Positions 16,789-25,447 are shown, counted from the first letter of the stretch. The stretch is 33,801 bases of DNA from Alteromonadaceae bacterium (GCA_015487235.1 WFQC01000019.1:1-33801), one strand, 5' to 3'. Made by a program: numbers and translations. The notes: a model not told the origin generated them from the letters alone.

Positions 16789-17796
16789 CTATATTCTACG
16801 TTTCAGCCCATGGGTTAGTTTGATCAATGCCAGTAATAAACAAGCGGCGATAATATTGTGACTAACAGCAACAGCTAAAGGTAATGAGAACCACACATTG
16901 CTGATCCCTAAACTAACTTGCACAAGCAACAACAAGGCTAATATTAAAGCCGAGTTTCTAAAGAATCGCGTTTGTGAGCGAGTAAAAACAACCATAATCA
17001 ACCATGCTAAATACAAAACAGTTACTATCGCCCCTAAACGGTGCATAACATGAATAGTAAGCCGATCGTTATGCGGTAAATGACCAAATTCATAACTTGG
17101 TTTTTCTGGTGGGATCAAGTCAAAAGCCTCACTAAAGGTGAGTCTTTCTAGCCAGCCTGATTGGCAAATAGGTAATTCAGTACAAGTGAGTGCAGCATAG
17201 TTAGATGATGTCCAGCCACCTAAAGCAATTTGAGCACTTAAGATCACAATGCCTATAACGGCATACTTAGCATATTTTTTTATTGCCAATTCTCCGCTAA
17301 TCAACACATTATTATTGAGCCGTAAGTAAAGTAAAAATAATAAACATAAGGTGGTAAAACCACCAATTAAATGCGTCATAACGACTACAGGCATTAATTT
17401 CATGGTAACAGTCCACATGCCTAATGCCGCTTGAAAGCTCACTAAGAGTAATAAAAATAAGGGGAGCTTTAACGGCACTTTTTGGTGACGATATTTCACT
17501 GATAACCAAGCTATAGCTAAAATAAGTAACCCTAATGAACCTGCAAAGTAGCGATGGATCATTTCATTCCATGCTTTATGCGGCACAATTTCATGTTCAG
17601 GAAAAGCTTGTTGCGCTTTTTCTATTTGGGCGGCGGTATCAGGTACATCAAGCATGCCATAACACCCTGGCCAATCAGGGCAACCTAATCCCGCATGAGT
17701 TAAACGGGTATAAGCCCCTAAACTCACCACAATTAGTGCAACAACAATACTCATAAAAACGAGTCTTTTCAAAATGATAGGCGGCTGTTTTTGCAT
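16789..17796 (-). CDS. ctaA: Heme A synthase (COX15/CtaA)
   Basis: The 335-residue integral membrane protein is of the COX15/CtaA family, which oxidises the C8 methyl of heme O to the formyl of heme A. The N-terminus has [21 protein letters not shown] with two conserved Cys. Heme-ligand histidines appear in [33 protein letters not shown] and [10 protein letters not shown] second Cys pair ([10 protein letters not shown]) lies in the middle loop. There are about eight membrane segments. It starts one base after the stop of the upstream CxxxC protein, with an AGGT Shine-Dalgarno. Its presence shows that the oxidase uses heme A. Confidence 0.95.
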   Translation of the reverse strand: MQKQPPIILKRLVFMSIVVALIVVSLGAYTRLTHAGLGCPDWPGCYGMLDVPDTAAQIEKAQQAFPEHEIVPHKAWNEMIHRYFAGSLGLLILAIAWLSVKYRHQKVPLKLPLFLLLLVSFQAALGMWTVTMKLMPVVVMTHLIGGFTTLCLLFLLYLRLNNNVLISGELAIKKYAKYAVIGIVILSAQIALGGWTSSNYAALTCTELPICQSGWLERLTFSEAFDLIPPEKPSYEFGHLPHNDRLTIHVMHRLGAIVTVLYLAWLIMVVFTRSQTRFFRNSALILALLLLVQVSLGISNVWFSLPLAVAVSHNIIAACLLLALIKLTHGLKRRI

Positions 17797-17797
17797 A

Positions 17798-18382
17798 TTA
17801 ACCTACCTTTGAATATTTCAGTAATTTTTTAAAATCAGCTAAAATAGCCTTCCCAAAACTCAGTAATGATTGCTGATTTTGAAAGGGTTGATGCGATAAC
17901 ACTACATTACCTAGTGGGTCCACAATCAAGACTTGTGATTGGCTAAACAGTGCTTTAGTTTGAGCTGGCATCGTTTGTACAAGCCAGCGTTTTTCATCGA
18001 TTTGTTTTTTTTCTTGCTCCGTAAAGCTTGCTTGTGTTAATGCCACAGGGCTAACTCGAGCCATCTCTTTGCCTAAAGCAATGTAGGTATTATTAACATG
18101 ATGTAAAACTTGCTGACAATTAGCATCACATTGTGTGGGTAATAAATAAATCATCAGCCATTTGTGCGCAAAATCTTTATTTTTAAGCCCCATATCACCT
18201 AAAGTAACTTGCCCCGCTAACAGCTGTCCTTTATTGGTTACACCATAATTAAACCAATGCTGCTCTAGCGCTAATTTTGCTAAGACAATCGGTAGAATAA
18301 ACGCCGCTAAAACCAACAAAAGGTTACGTTTAGATTTAGCCTGCTGAGGTAAAGATTGTGATGAAGGTTCTGTTATACTCAT
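17798..18382 (-). CDS. Membrane-anchored CxxxC protein of the oxidase assembly cluster
   Basis: The 194-residue protein has one N-terminal membrane anchor (LLLVLAAFILPIVLAKLAL, residues 21-39) and a periplasmic domain. LMIYLLPTQCDANCQQV gives a CxxxC pair with the same spacing as SCO copper sites, and QVLIVDPLGNVVLSHQPF looks like the late strand-turn-strand of a thioredoxin fold. A degenerate SCO-like fold is therefore plausible. It lies between SURF1 and ctaA with gaps of 4 and 1 bases, so it is very likely co-translated in cytochrome oxidase maturation. It has no gene name I know of; homologues are usually annotated hypothetical or oxidase-associated membrane protein. Confidence 0.82.
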   Translation of the reverse strand: MSITEPSSQSLPQQAKSKRNLLLVLAAFILPIVLAKLALEQHWFNYGVTNKGQLLAGQVTLGDMGLKNKDFAHKWLMIYLLPTQCDANCQQVLHHVNNTYIALGKEMARVSPVALTQASFTEQEKKQIDEKRWLVQTMPAQTKALFSQSQVLIVDPLGNVVLSHQPFQNQQSLLSFGKAILADFKKLLKYSKVG

Positions 18383-18386
18383 ATAA

Positions 18387-19175
18387 CTAACTCACTTTAT
18401 TATTATTTTCATGGGATTCTTGGCTTGATTTTATTAATACCCATAGCATCAATAACAGCCATGCTAATGCTAAAGCAAACCATTGCACCGCATACGCTTG
18501 ATGTTTTTCAGGTGGCATAACAATAGGTTGCCATTTTTTAGCAAAGCCAATTTCTTCACTTTCAGCCACATAAATAACAAAGGGCAATATCGATATATTC
18601 AGTAGCTTGGCAAACTTATCTAATTCAATCTGCTGTACTCGTAATGGCCACTGTATTTGTGTAAAGTTTTGTGCTTGTAACATAATGCCACGCTCTGGAA
18701 CGCGAATATGACCTGAAAATAAATATTCGCCTGATAAGGGCGCAATATTTGGCAATTGTTGGCGATCAATTGACCCTTGAACCCAACCTAAATTAACCAA
18801 AAAAGCTTGCTCTTGCGCATAAGCTAACTGAAAAACTCGATAGCCCAATTGATTATTATTTACTTGATTATCAAGTAGAAAAACTTTACTCGCATCAAAT
18901 GTTGCAGATAAGCGCACTGGTAGATCATTCAAAGAGTCCAACTCATCAGCTAAATAAGTTAACTTGTTAGCATTAATAGGCTGTAACACCTCGGCAAAAG
19001 AGAATGCTTGTTGATGTTGCAATTGCGCAATACGATTAAGGCGCAACTGCTTTTCTTCAGCCCGACTTACCTGCCACAGCGCTAACTTAACTAGCACTAC
19101 CAAGACTAAAAGTGTAAAAATTAACCACTTTAGGCGAATGTTTGCTAGTATCTTTGCTAGTGGCAGTTTTTTCAC
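18387..19175 (-). CDS. SURF1 family cytochrome oxidase assembly protein
   Basis: The 262-residue protein has the SURF1 layout: a membrane segment at each end (residues 14-34 and 232-248) and a periplasmic domain between. Family marks are LALWQVSRAEEKQLRLNRI at the N-terminus, FLLDNQVNNNQLGYRVFQL and FLVNLGWVQGS in the middle, and YAVQWFALALAWLLLM at the end. SURF1 helps insert or present heme A to subunit I. The start codon is GTG (19173-19175) with AAGGAT 8 bases upstream. It is the first gene of the minus-strand assembly half, and only 31 bases separate it from the divergent DUF2909 gene, so its promoter must lie within that gap or in the neighbour. Confidence 0.92.
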   Translation of the reverse strand: MKKLPLAKILANIRLKWLIFTLLVLVVLVKLALWQVSRAEEKQLRLNRIAQLQHQQAFSFAEVLQPINANKLTYLADELDSLNDLPVRLSATFDASKVFLLDNQVNNNQLGYRVFQLAYAQEQAFLVNLGWVQGSIDRQQLPNIAPLSGEYLFSGHIRVPERGIMLQAQNFTQIQWPLRVQQIELDKFAKLLNISILPFVIYVAESEEIGFAKKWQPIVMPPEKHQAYAVQWFALALAWLLLMLWVLIKSSQESHENNNKVS

Positions 19176-19206
19176 AATACATCCTTAATACTTCAGCAGG
19201 CACACT

Positions 19207-19413
19207 ATGTTATTTAAAATACTCTTACTTACCTTACTGGCTTTTATGATCTACAACTTATTTCGAGCCATGATCGTAATGAATAAAAACGATCCCGATG
19301 GCCCTCCTATGTCTAAATATATTGGCCGTCGAGTTATGGTGTCGATAGCCATTGTGGTGTTACTTGTACTGGGTATTCTCACAGGCTTTATAGCCCCTAA
19401 TCATCATCCTTAA
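19207..19413 (+). CDS. DUF2909 twin-transmembrane protein
   Basis: A 68-residue protein with two hydrophobic helices (residues 2-24 and 45-62) joined by a polar loop, MNKNDPDGPPMSKYIGRRV. This is the DUF2909 family, small membrane proteins regularly encoded inside cytochrome c oxidase loci of gammaproteobacteria; the molecular role is unknown. The gene is on the opposite strand to the rest of the locus, divergent from SURF1 and convergent with ctaE (17 bases between the stops). The Shine-Dalgarno is weak (AGCAGG). Confidence 0.88.
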   Translation: MLFKILLLTLLAFMIYNLFRAMIVMNKNDPDGPPMSKYIGRRVMVSIAIVVLLVLGILTGFIAPNHHP

Positions 19414-19430
19414 GCGCTTCTTTACAAGCC

Positions 19431-20315
19431 TTAGATGATATAAACAAAAATAAACAACATTACCCACACCACATCAACAAAGTGCCAATACCAGCTTGCC
19501 GCTTGAAAAGCAAAATGGTTGTTTGGGGTAAAATGCCCTTTTAGAATACGTATAAACATCACGGTTAACATGATCACCCCTAAAGTAACGTGCATACCAT
19601 GAAACCCTGTTAACAAGTAAAAGGTATTGCCGTATATACCGCTGGTTAAATAAAGCTGCATTTCTTCTGAATAACCATGTCCATATTCTTGTACTTGGAA
19701 GAATAAAAAGGCGATCCCTAATGAAATAGTTAACACCATCCACACTTTTAATTGTGAACGTTTGTTTTGCTCTAGGGCAACATGAGCAAAATGAGCGGTA
19801 ATCGATGATGTTAATAATAAAACCGTATTAATTAAGGGCAGACCATACCAACCCATTTCATTGGTTTCAGTGCCATCAGGCGTTTTCAATAATGGCCATG
19901 ATGCAGTAAATTCAGGCCATAAAACTTCTGCCGTCATGGCATTATTGCCTGCACCACCTAACCAAGGCACAGCAAATTGTCGCGCATAAAGTAGCGCACC
20001 AAAAAATGCAGCAAAAAACATCACTTCAGAAAAAATAAACCAGCTCATGCCTTGGCGAAACGAGTTATCCATTTGATGGCTATAGCGCCCAGCCATTGAT
20101 TCGTTGATCACATTACTAAACCAGCCATAAACCATATAAATAATCAGCGCAAAGCCTGCTATCAATAAATAACCACCATAGCCTGAACTATTATTGTTCA
20201 GATCATGCACATAGTTACCCGCCCCAAAGGCAATCAAAAACAAAGCAAAAGCGCCCACAATAGGCCATTTACTGTGTGCAGGAACATAATAACTTTCGTA
20301 TTCTTTAGTCGTCAT
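19431..20315 (-). CDS. ctaE: Cytochrome c oxidase subunit III
   Basis: The 294-residue protein has seven membrane segments. Typical signatures are YYVPAHSKWPIVGAFALF at the N-terminus, SWFIFSEVMFFAAFFGAL with the conserved Glu in helix III, and LTGFHGMHVTLGVIML. It ends at FQAASWYWHFVDVVWVMLFI. Subunit III stabilises the catalytic core and the proton entry of aa3-type oxidases. It is the last gene of the structural half, 27 bases after ctaG, with a GGAG Shine-Dalgarno before the ATG. Confidence 0.96.
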   Translation of the reverse strand: MTTKEYESYYVPAHSKWPIVGAFALFLIAFGAGNYVHDLNNNSSGYGGYLLIAGFALIIYMVYGWFSNVINESMAGRYSHQMDNSFRQGMSWFIFSEVMFFAAFFGALLYARQFAVPWLGGAGNNAMTAEVLWPEFTASWPLLKTPDGTETNEMGWYGLPLINTVLLLTSSITAHFAHVALEQNKRSQLKVWMVLTISLGIAFLFFQVQEYGHGYSEEMQLYLTSGIYGNTFYLLTGFHGMHVTLGVIMLTVMFIRILKGHFTPNNHFAFQAASWYWHFVDVVWVMLFIFVYII

Positions 20316-20342
20316 AATGACTCCTTTTTATTTTTATTACGC

Positions 20343-20903
20343 TTACGAACCAGCAGCTTGAGTTACATCATACAAGGTATAAGACAATGTTAAGGTTGTA
20401 ATGTCTGTTGGTAATTCAGGGTCAACATAAAATTGCAACGCCATTTCTACATCTTCTTGTGCCTTTAAAGGCTGCTGATTAAAGCAAAAACATTCTATTT
20501 TTTGAAAATAAGCTGCGGCAATGCCGGGTGAAACAGACGGCACTGCTTGAGCTGTCATGTTAGTGGTAGATTGGTTTTTAGCATAAAATTTAATGACTTT
20601 ACGCTCGCCAGGGTGAACACTAACTTCACGTATCATGGGTTCAAATCGCCACGGTATATTTTGTGCGTTTCGACTAATAAATTGCACTCGAATCATTCGC
20701 GAGCTATCAATACCACTTGCTTGGTAAGTTGCTGCCGATTCATTGGTTTTACCATTTAAGCCCGTAATATCACAAAACACATCGTATAAAGGCACTAACG
20801 CAAAGCCAAAACCAAACATAGCAATGACCGTTAGTATTAACTTTCTTACTAACTTTTTACTGTTTGGTGCCTGAACAACCGATGTTTTTTGCTGATTTGT
20901 CAT
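20343..20903 (-). CDS. ctaG: Cytochrome c oxidase assembly protein CtaG/Cox11
   Basis: The 186-residue protein has one N-terminal membrane helix (about residues 22-42) and a periplasmic immunoglobulin-like domain. The copper-binding motif IECFCFNQQPL is at about residues 136-146, preceded by the membrane-proximal FALVPLYDVFCDITGLNG. Cox11 delivers Cu(I) to the CuB centre of subunit I. The gene lies between ctaD and ctaE, the usual position, with only 4 bases after ctaD. The 5' Shine-Dalgarno is weak, which fits coupling to ctaD translation. Confidence 0.95.
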   Translation of the reverse strand: MTNQQKTSVVQAPNSKKLVRKLILTVIAMFGFGFALVPLYDVFCDITGLNGKTNESAATYQASGIDSSRMIRVQFISRNAQNIPWRFEPMIREVSVHPGERKVIKFYAKNQSTTNMTAQAVPSVSPGIAAAYFQKIECFCFNQQPLKAQEDVEMALQFYVDPELPTDITTLTLSYTLYDVTQAAGS

Positions 20904-20907
20904 AACA

Positions 20908-22497
20908 CTAATCTATTTTTGGTGGTGTAGAAAAAGTGTGATAAGGCGCAGGGCTAGGTACTGTCCATTCTAACCCCTCGGCTCCCTCCCACGGTTTTGC
21001 TGGAGCTTTTTCACCACCTTTAATACATTTGATCACCACCACTAAAAAAATAAGCTGTGATAAACCAAAGGCAAAACCACCAATACTGATCCATTTATTA
21101 AAATCTGCAAACTGCAAAGCATAATCAGGTATACGGCGCGGCATGCCTGCAAGCCCTAAAAAATGCATAGGAAAAAACAGTAAATTAACCGAAATCAGCG
21201 AGCACCAAAAATGCCATTTACTTAGCACATCGTTATACATGTGCCCTGTCCATTTAGGTAACCAGTAATAGGCGCCCGCATAGATAGAAAAGAGCGAACC
21301 GGTGACTAAAACATAATGAAAATGCGCCACAACAAAGTAAGTATCATGATATTGAAAATCAACGGGCGTAAGTGCCAACATCAAGCCCGAAAAGCCACCA
21401 ATGGTAAATAAAATAACAAAAGCAATAGAAAACAGCATTGGGGTTTCAAAGGTCATAGAGCCACGCCACATTGTAGCCATCCAATTAAACACTTTAACCC
21501 CTGTTGGTACGGCGATCAGCATGGTGCAATACATAAAGAATAACTCACCAAAAAGCGGCATTCCGGTAGTAAACATATGATGAGCCCAAACAATAAAAGA
21601 CAATAGCGCAATAGAAGCTGTTGCGTAAACCATTGAACTATAACCAAAAAGTTTTTTCCGAGCAAAGGTAGGGATCGTTGTAGAAACAATACCAAAAGCA
21701 GGCAAAATCATAATATACACTTCAGGGTGGCCAAAAAACCAAAAGATATGTTGAAACATAACTGGATCGCCACCACCAGCAGCATTAAAAAAGCTCGTAC
21801 CAAAATAGGTGTCGGTTAAAACCATAGTGACCACGCCAGCAAGCACTGGCATCACAGCAATTAAAAGGTATGCGGTAATAAAAAATGTCCAAACAAACAG
21901 TGGCATTTTCATGTATGTCATACCCGGAGCACGTAAGTTCATAATGGTCACCACAATATTTATTGCCCCCATAATTGAGGAAATGCCCATAATATGCACC
22001 GCAAAGACAAAAAAGGCAGTGCTGCCATTACTGTATGTTGTTGAGAGCGGGGCATAGAAAGTCCAGCCGAAATTTGGCGCACCACTTTCCATAAAAAAAG
22101 AGCCAATTAATATTGCAAACGCAAAAGGGAGTATCCAAAAGCTCCAGTTATTTAAGCGCGGCAAAGCCATATCTGGCGCACCTATCATCATAGGTAACAT
22201 CCAGTTAGCTAAACCGGTAAAGGCAGGCATAATGGCACCAAACACCATAATTAAACCATGCACTGTTGTTAACTGATTAAAAAAATCAGGTTCAACTATT
22301 TGTAAACCCGGTTGAAATAACTCCATGCGAATAATCATCGCCAGAGCACCACCTGTTAAAAACATAATAAAAGAAAACCATAAATATAATGTACCTATAT
22401 CTTTATGATTAGTGGTGTAAAGCCAGCGCTTGATCCCTGTCATTTTATGATGTTGGTTATGTTCGCTGAGATCCTCGGTAAGCACTTCTGTTGTCAT
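20908..22497 (-). CDS. ctaD: Cytochrome c oxidase subunit I
   Basis: The 529-residue heme-copper oxidase subunit has 12 membrane segments. FFGHPEVYIMILPAFG holds the CuB His, the cross-linked Tyr and the proton-relay Glu of A1-type oxidases. VWAHHMFTTG gives the CuB His pair, and YFVVAHFHYVL the heme a and a3 ligands. D-channel residues are visible in GAPDMALPRLNNWSFW, and the K-channel Lys in PTGVKVFNWMATMW. It reduces oxygen to water and pumps protons. The start has a strong AAGGAGA Shine-Dalgarno. It follows ctaC by 11 bases. Confidence 0.97.
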   Translation of the reverse strand: MTTEVLTEDLSEHNQHHKMTGIKRWLYTTNHKDIGTLYLWFSFIMFLTGGALAMIIRMELFQPGLQIVEPDFFNQLTTVHGLIMVFGAIMPAFTGLANWMLPMMIGAPDMALPRLNNWSFWILPFAFAILIGSFFMESGAPNFGWTFYAPLSTTYSNGSTAFFVFAVHIMGISSIMGAINIVVTIMNLRAPGMTYMKMPLFVWTFFITAYLLIAVMPVLAGVVTMVLTDTYFGTSFFNAAGGGDPVMFQHIFWFFGHPEVYIMILPAFGIVSTTIPTFARKKLFGYSSMVYATASIALLSFIVWAHHMFTTGMPLFGELFFMYCTMLIAVPTGVKVFNWMATMWRGSMTFETPMLFSIAFVILFTIGGFSGLMLALTPVDFQYHDTYFVVAHFHYVLVTGSLFSIYAGAYYWLPKWTGHMYNDVLSKWHFWCSLISVNLLFFPMHFLGLAGMPRRIPDYALQFADFNKWISIGGFAFGLSQLIFLVVVIKCIKGGEKAPAKPWEGAEGLEWTVPSPAPYHTFSTPPKID

Positions 22498-22508
22498 TTT
22501 TATTCTCC

Positions 22509-23648
22509 TTACTTAGCAACGGCAGCGTTGACATCTGCGGGCTGCACACTGTCACCCGTATTATTGCCCCAAGCATTACGCTCATAAGTAACCACTGCGG
22601 CAATTTCTTTAAGTGTTAACTGTTTGCCATAACCTTGCATACCTGTTCCGACGCGACCATTAAACACTGTGATAATATGCTCATTAATATCGCCTGTTGC
22701 GACAGGGCTATTTTTAAGTGCGGGGAAGGCGGGTGGTAATCCTAAACCTGTAGGTTGATGACAAGCGGCACAATTTGCTAAATAAACTTGTTCACCTAAT
22801 TGCATTAATTCATCCATAGCGAGTGAGCTATTTAATGAGGCCTTTTCTGCTTCAGCTGATTGTGCAATAAGCTGTTGTTGTTCAATTAACCAATTTTGAT
22901 AATCAGCTTCGCTTTTTACTTCAACAACAATGGGCATAAAACCATGATCTTTACCACACAGCTCAGCACATTGGCCTCGATAAATACCAGGCTGATCAAC
23001 CTTTGTCCAAGCTTCATTAATAAAACCAGGGTTAGCATCTTGTTTTACAGCAAAAGCAGGTACCCACCACGAATGAATAACGTCGTCTGAGGTCATTAAA
23101 AAACGTACTTTTTTATTGGCCGGAATAACAAGCGGCTTATCTACTTCAAGCAAATAATGCTCATTTTTAATGGCAGAATTACTTTGATGGTTTTCATATT
23201 GTTCACGCGGTGTCGATAAAACAGAATAATATTCAATACCTTGATCAAAATATTTATAATGCCATTTCCATTGCGACCCCGTTATTTGAATGGTTACATC
23301 AGCATTTGAGTTGTCTTCCATTTCAATTAAAGTGCTTGTTGCGGGTACCGCCATGGCAATAAGAATCACGATAGGGATAGCGGTCCAAAGAATTTCTATT
23401 TTTGTACTTTCATGAAAACTAGCTGATTTAGCACCTTTTGATTTTCGATGAAAAATCATTGACCAAAACATAATACCAAAAACAATAATGCCAATGCCTG
23501 TACAAATATAAAGTACTAACATATGAAGATCGTAAACATTACGACTAACTTCTGTGGCTCCTTGGGTGAGGTTCAATGGCATATCTGCCCAAGCTGAATA
23601 AGAAAGTAAACTTCCTAACGACAGCCAACCTAGGTTACGTCTTTTCAC
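22509..23648 (-). CDS. ctaC: Cytochrome c oxidase subunit II with fused cytochrome c
   Basis: The 379-residue protein has a signal peptide (LGWLSLGSLLSYSAWA), two membrane helices (residues 43-64 and 87-106) and a CuA domain. CuA ligands are the His in VIHSWWVPAF and the residues of GQCAELCGKDHGFMP. A C-terminal cytochrome c domain follows, with CAACH at residues 293-297 and an axial Met in GTGMQGYG. This makes the enzyme a caa3-type oxidase. The start codon is GTG (23646-23648) with AGGAG 7 bases upstream. It is the first gene of the operon; a FNR-like palindrome lies about 200 bases upstream. Confidence 0.96.
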   Translation of the reverse strand: MKRRNLGWLSLGSLLSYSAWADMPLNLTQGATEVSRNVYDLHMLVLYICTGIGIIVFGIMFWSMIFHRKSKGAKSASFHESTKIEILWTAIPIVILIAMAVPATSTLIEMEDNSNADVTIQITGSQWKWHYKYFDQGIEYYSVLSTPREQYENHQSNSAIKNEHYLLEVDKPLVIPANKKVRFLMTSDDVIHSWWVPAFAVKQDANPGFINEAWTKVDQPGIYRGQCAELCGKDHGFMPIVVEVKSEADYQNWLIEQQQLIAQSAEAEKASLNSSLAMDELMQLGEQVYLANCAACHQPTGLGLPPAFPALKNSPVATGDINEHIITVFNGRVGTGMQGYGKQLTLKEIAAVVTYERNAWGNNTGDSVQPADVNAAVAK

Positions 23649-23846
23649 TCGACATCTCCTCTGTATTTCTAATGACTAGAAAACAGAACACACAAACAGC
23701 GTAAAGCTCAGATCACTGAAATTGATTCTGCAAGTTTTATTATTGAAGGCGAGAAAAAACTTAAAAAGCAATAGCGTTTTAACGCCTTATTATTTTTATC
23801 TTGAATAACTTGTTTGTATATTTTCTAACCTAGAATTACCCAAAAA

Positions 23847-23860
23847 TTGACCTAGGTCAA
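23847..23860. promoter_or_regulatory. FNR-like palindrome upstream of ctaC
   Basis: TTGACCTAGGTCAA is a perfect 14-bp palindrome with the TTGAy-N4-rTCAA layout of FNR/ANR-family sites. On the minus strand a -10-like TAGAAA (23822-23827) is centred 29 bases downstream, about the spacing of an activator bound near -40. It could equally act as a repressor site for the oxidase operon at low oxygen. The protein that binds is not known from the sequence. Confidence 0.5.
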
Positions 23861-24031
23861 ATTAAAGTTTTAGCCTTTTTCTATAAAAAGTCTAGTAAAT
23901 TCAATAGAGTTAGCACTCTAAAACAGCACTAAGACTAAGTAAATAAAGGGCTAGAGAACTTTTATTAAATAAAAATAAGTTACATTTAATTAATAAATAA
24001 AAAATCTAAATGAGGATGATTTGAATTTAGT

Positions 24032-24124
24032 TTATGCCAATTCTATTTAGTAAATGATCTAAACTTTGCGCAGGAAAAATGATGGTTAGCAAGGTTGATC
24101 AGTTATTTATTAAAGTTGGCATAA
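24032..24124. mobile_element. MITE-like fold-back element B
   Basis: A 93-bp element with inverted termini TTATGCCAA (24032-24040) and TTGGCATAA (24116-24124). The arms stay similar for about 35 bases and both carry a TAAnTGATC block at arm position 20. It has no ORF. Its arms align position by position with those of the element at 12554-12718, including the TTAT(A/G)CCAA end, so both probably belong to one dispersed family. Confidence 0.6.
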
Positions 24125-24173
24125 CAAGCTAGATCTGACAGCCTTGTATTACAGATAGTTAACTTTATAAAAG

Positions 24174-24210
24174 AAAAAGGTGTTAATCGTCTAATAAGAT
24201 GATTAACGCC
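24174..24210 (-). terminator. lexA rho-independent terminator
   Basis: On the minus strand GGCGTTAATC (24210-24201) pairs with GATTAACACC (24188-24179), extended to about 13 pairs around a TTATTA loop and followed by TTTTTCTTTT. It lies about 70 bases after the lexA stop codon. Confidence 0.85.
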
Positions 24211-24278
24211 CTCTATGATCAATAAATATTGAGCGAATGTGAGTTTAATTCACTCTAAGTGGATAATATTGCCTAAAG

Positions 24279-24899
24279 TTACATCCAGTCAGCGGCTCGA
24301 ATAACACCTACTGCAATCCCTTCTACATGAAAATTTTGACAACTTAAATCAACCTTTATCGGGGCAAAGTCTTCATTTTCTGCCTGTAAATAGACTATAT
24401 TGCCTTCACGTTTAAAGCGTTTTACGGTGACATCATCTTCAACACGCGCCACAATAACCTGCCCATTTTGAACATCTGTTGTTTGATGAACGGCTAACAA
24501 GTCACCGTCGAGTATGCCAATATCTTTCATACTTTCACCATTTACACGTAGCAAGTAATCTGCCGCTGGGTGAAATAAATGACCATCAATTTTATAGTGA
24601 TCTTCAACGTGTTCTTGTGCCAATATGGGTTCGCCTGCGGCAACACGCCCAATAAGAGGTAAACCTTCATCTTCGTGTTCTTGAAAGGCTTCAGCTAAAC
24701 GAATACCGCGAGAAGTACCCGGTAACATATCAATATACCCCTTTTTAGCTAAAGCTTTTAAATGCTCTTCTGCGGCATTAGCCGATTTAAAACCAAAAAA
24801 GGTCGCTATTTCAGCACGTGTGGGAGGCATACCGGTTTCTGAGATTTTTTCTTTGATCAGATCAAAAATCTGAGCTTGGCGCGTCGTTAAAGGTTTCAT
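24279..24899 (-). CDS. lexA: SOS repressor LexA
   Basis: The 206-residue protein matches LexA of E. coli (202) throughout. The winged-helix DNA-binding domain covers residues 1-70 ([39 protein letters not shown]). The self-cleavage site is Ala88-Gly89 in RVAAGEP, with catalytic Ser123 (NGESMKD) and Lys160 (VTVKRF); each is four residues later than in E. coli. LexA represses DNA-damage genes and is cleaved with RecA. The ATG has AAGGA 5 bases upstream. A SOS box overlapping its promoter indicates autorepression, and a strong terminator follows. Confidence 0.97.
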   Translation of the reverse strand: MKPLTTRQAQIFDLIKEKISETGMPPTRAEIATFFGFKSANAAEEHLKALAKKGYIDMLPGTSRGIRLAEAFQEHEDEGLPLIGRVAAGEPILAQEHVEDHYKIDGHLFHPAADYLLRVNGESMKDIGILDGDLLAVHQTTDVQNGQVIVARVEDDVTVKRFKREGNIVYLQAENEDFAPIKVDLSCQNFHVEGIAVGVIRAADWM

Positions 24900-24935
24900 A
24901 CTTATCCTTATTTATTAGCCTGTTGTTTCATACAG

Positions 24936-24955
24936 CTGTATATATGGTCAGTATA
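24936..24955 (-). promoter_or_regulatory. SOS box and lexA -10
   Basis: CTGTATATATGGTCAG (24936-24951) fits the CTGT-N8-ACAG LexA box with one mismatch in the second half. It overlaps a minus-strand TATACT -10 (24950-24955), and a TTGATT -35 (24972-24977) lies 16 bases further upstream. This is the expected autoregulatory layout. The same box also lies about 80 bases upstream of the divergent membrane-protein gene. Confidence 0.8.
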
Positions 24956-25033
24956 AACTTAACTAATAAAAAATCAATGACAATATTTTTATACTTTATG
25001 CTAAGATTTGAAAAAAATAATAAGGATTTTTAT

Positions 25034-25447
25034 ATGAAAGGTGCAGGTGGAACATCAGGTGGTTTAGGGCAATTTTTTATTGGCTTGGTGATGATGTGTG
25101 GAGGCTTTTATTTATTACTTAATGCGATATCAGTAAACGCTAGCTTTGCTATGGGTGCACGCCTTTATGGTATTTCAGCCTTTGGTGGGCATTATAATAT
25201 TACCAGTGGTATGATCATGTTCCCTTTTATGTTTGGTATAGGGCTTATTTTTTATAACAGCAAAAATATTCTTGGTTGGATATTAGCTATTGGTGCTATT
25301 ACCGCACTCATTTTTGGTGTTATTGCTTCTATTCGTTTTAGCTTTCGTGCAATGAGTGCCTTTGATTTGATCACTATTTTAGTCTTGTCTATTGGTGGTT
25401 TAGGCTTGTTTTTGCGTTCTTTAAAATCATTTGATAATGACGAATAA
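25034..25447 (+). CDS. Small integral membrane protein, function unknown
   Basis: The protein has 137 residues from the ATG at 25034, chosen for the AAGGAT Shine-Dalgarno 7 bases upstream; earlier in-frame starts reach back into the lexA promoter. It opens with a Gly-rich MKGAGGTSGGLGQFF and has about four hydrophobic segments: residues 12-30, 55-72, 76-98 and 108-127. I recognise it only as a conserved hypothetical membrane protein type of marine gammaproteobacteria. The gene is divergent from lexA and overlaps the following hydrolase gene by 11 bases. A TATACT -10-like hexamer lies at 24990-24995. Whether it belongs to the SOS regulon is open. Confidence 0.75.
   Translation: MKGAGGTSGGLGQFFIGLVMMCGGFYLLLNAISVNASFAMGARLYGISAFGGHYNITSGMIMFPFMFGIGLIFYNSKNILGWILAIGAITALIFGVIASIRFSFRAMSAFDLITILVLSIGGLGLFLRSLKSFDNDE

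Larger units (their letters stand above)
23649..24278. other. 630-base gap between ctaC and lexA
   Basis: The gap holds the ctaC ribosome binding site, a FNR-like palindrome (23847-23860), fold-back element B (24032-24124) and the lexA terminator (24174-24210). Small hairpins such as GGCGTT/AACGCT near 23774-23785 lie in the long ctaC leader. I see no credible ORF. The region is strongly AT-rich. Confidence 0.6.
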
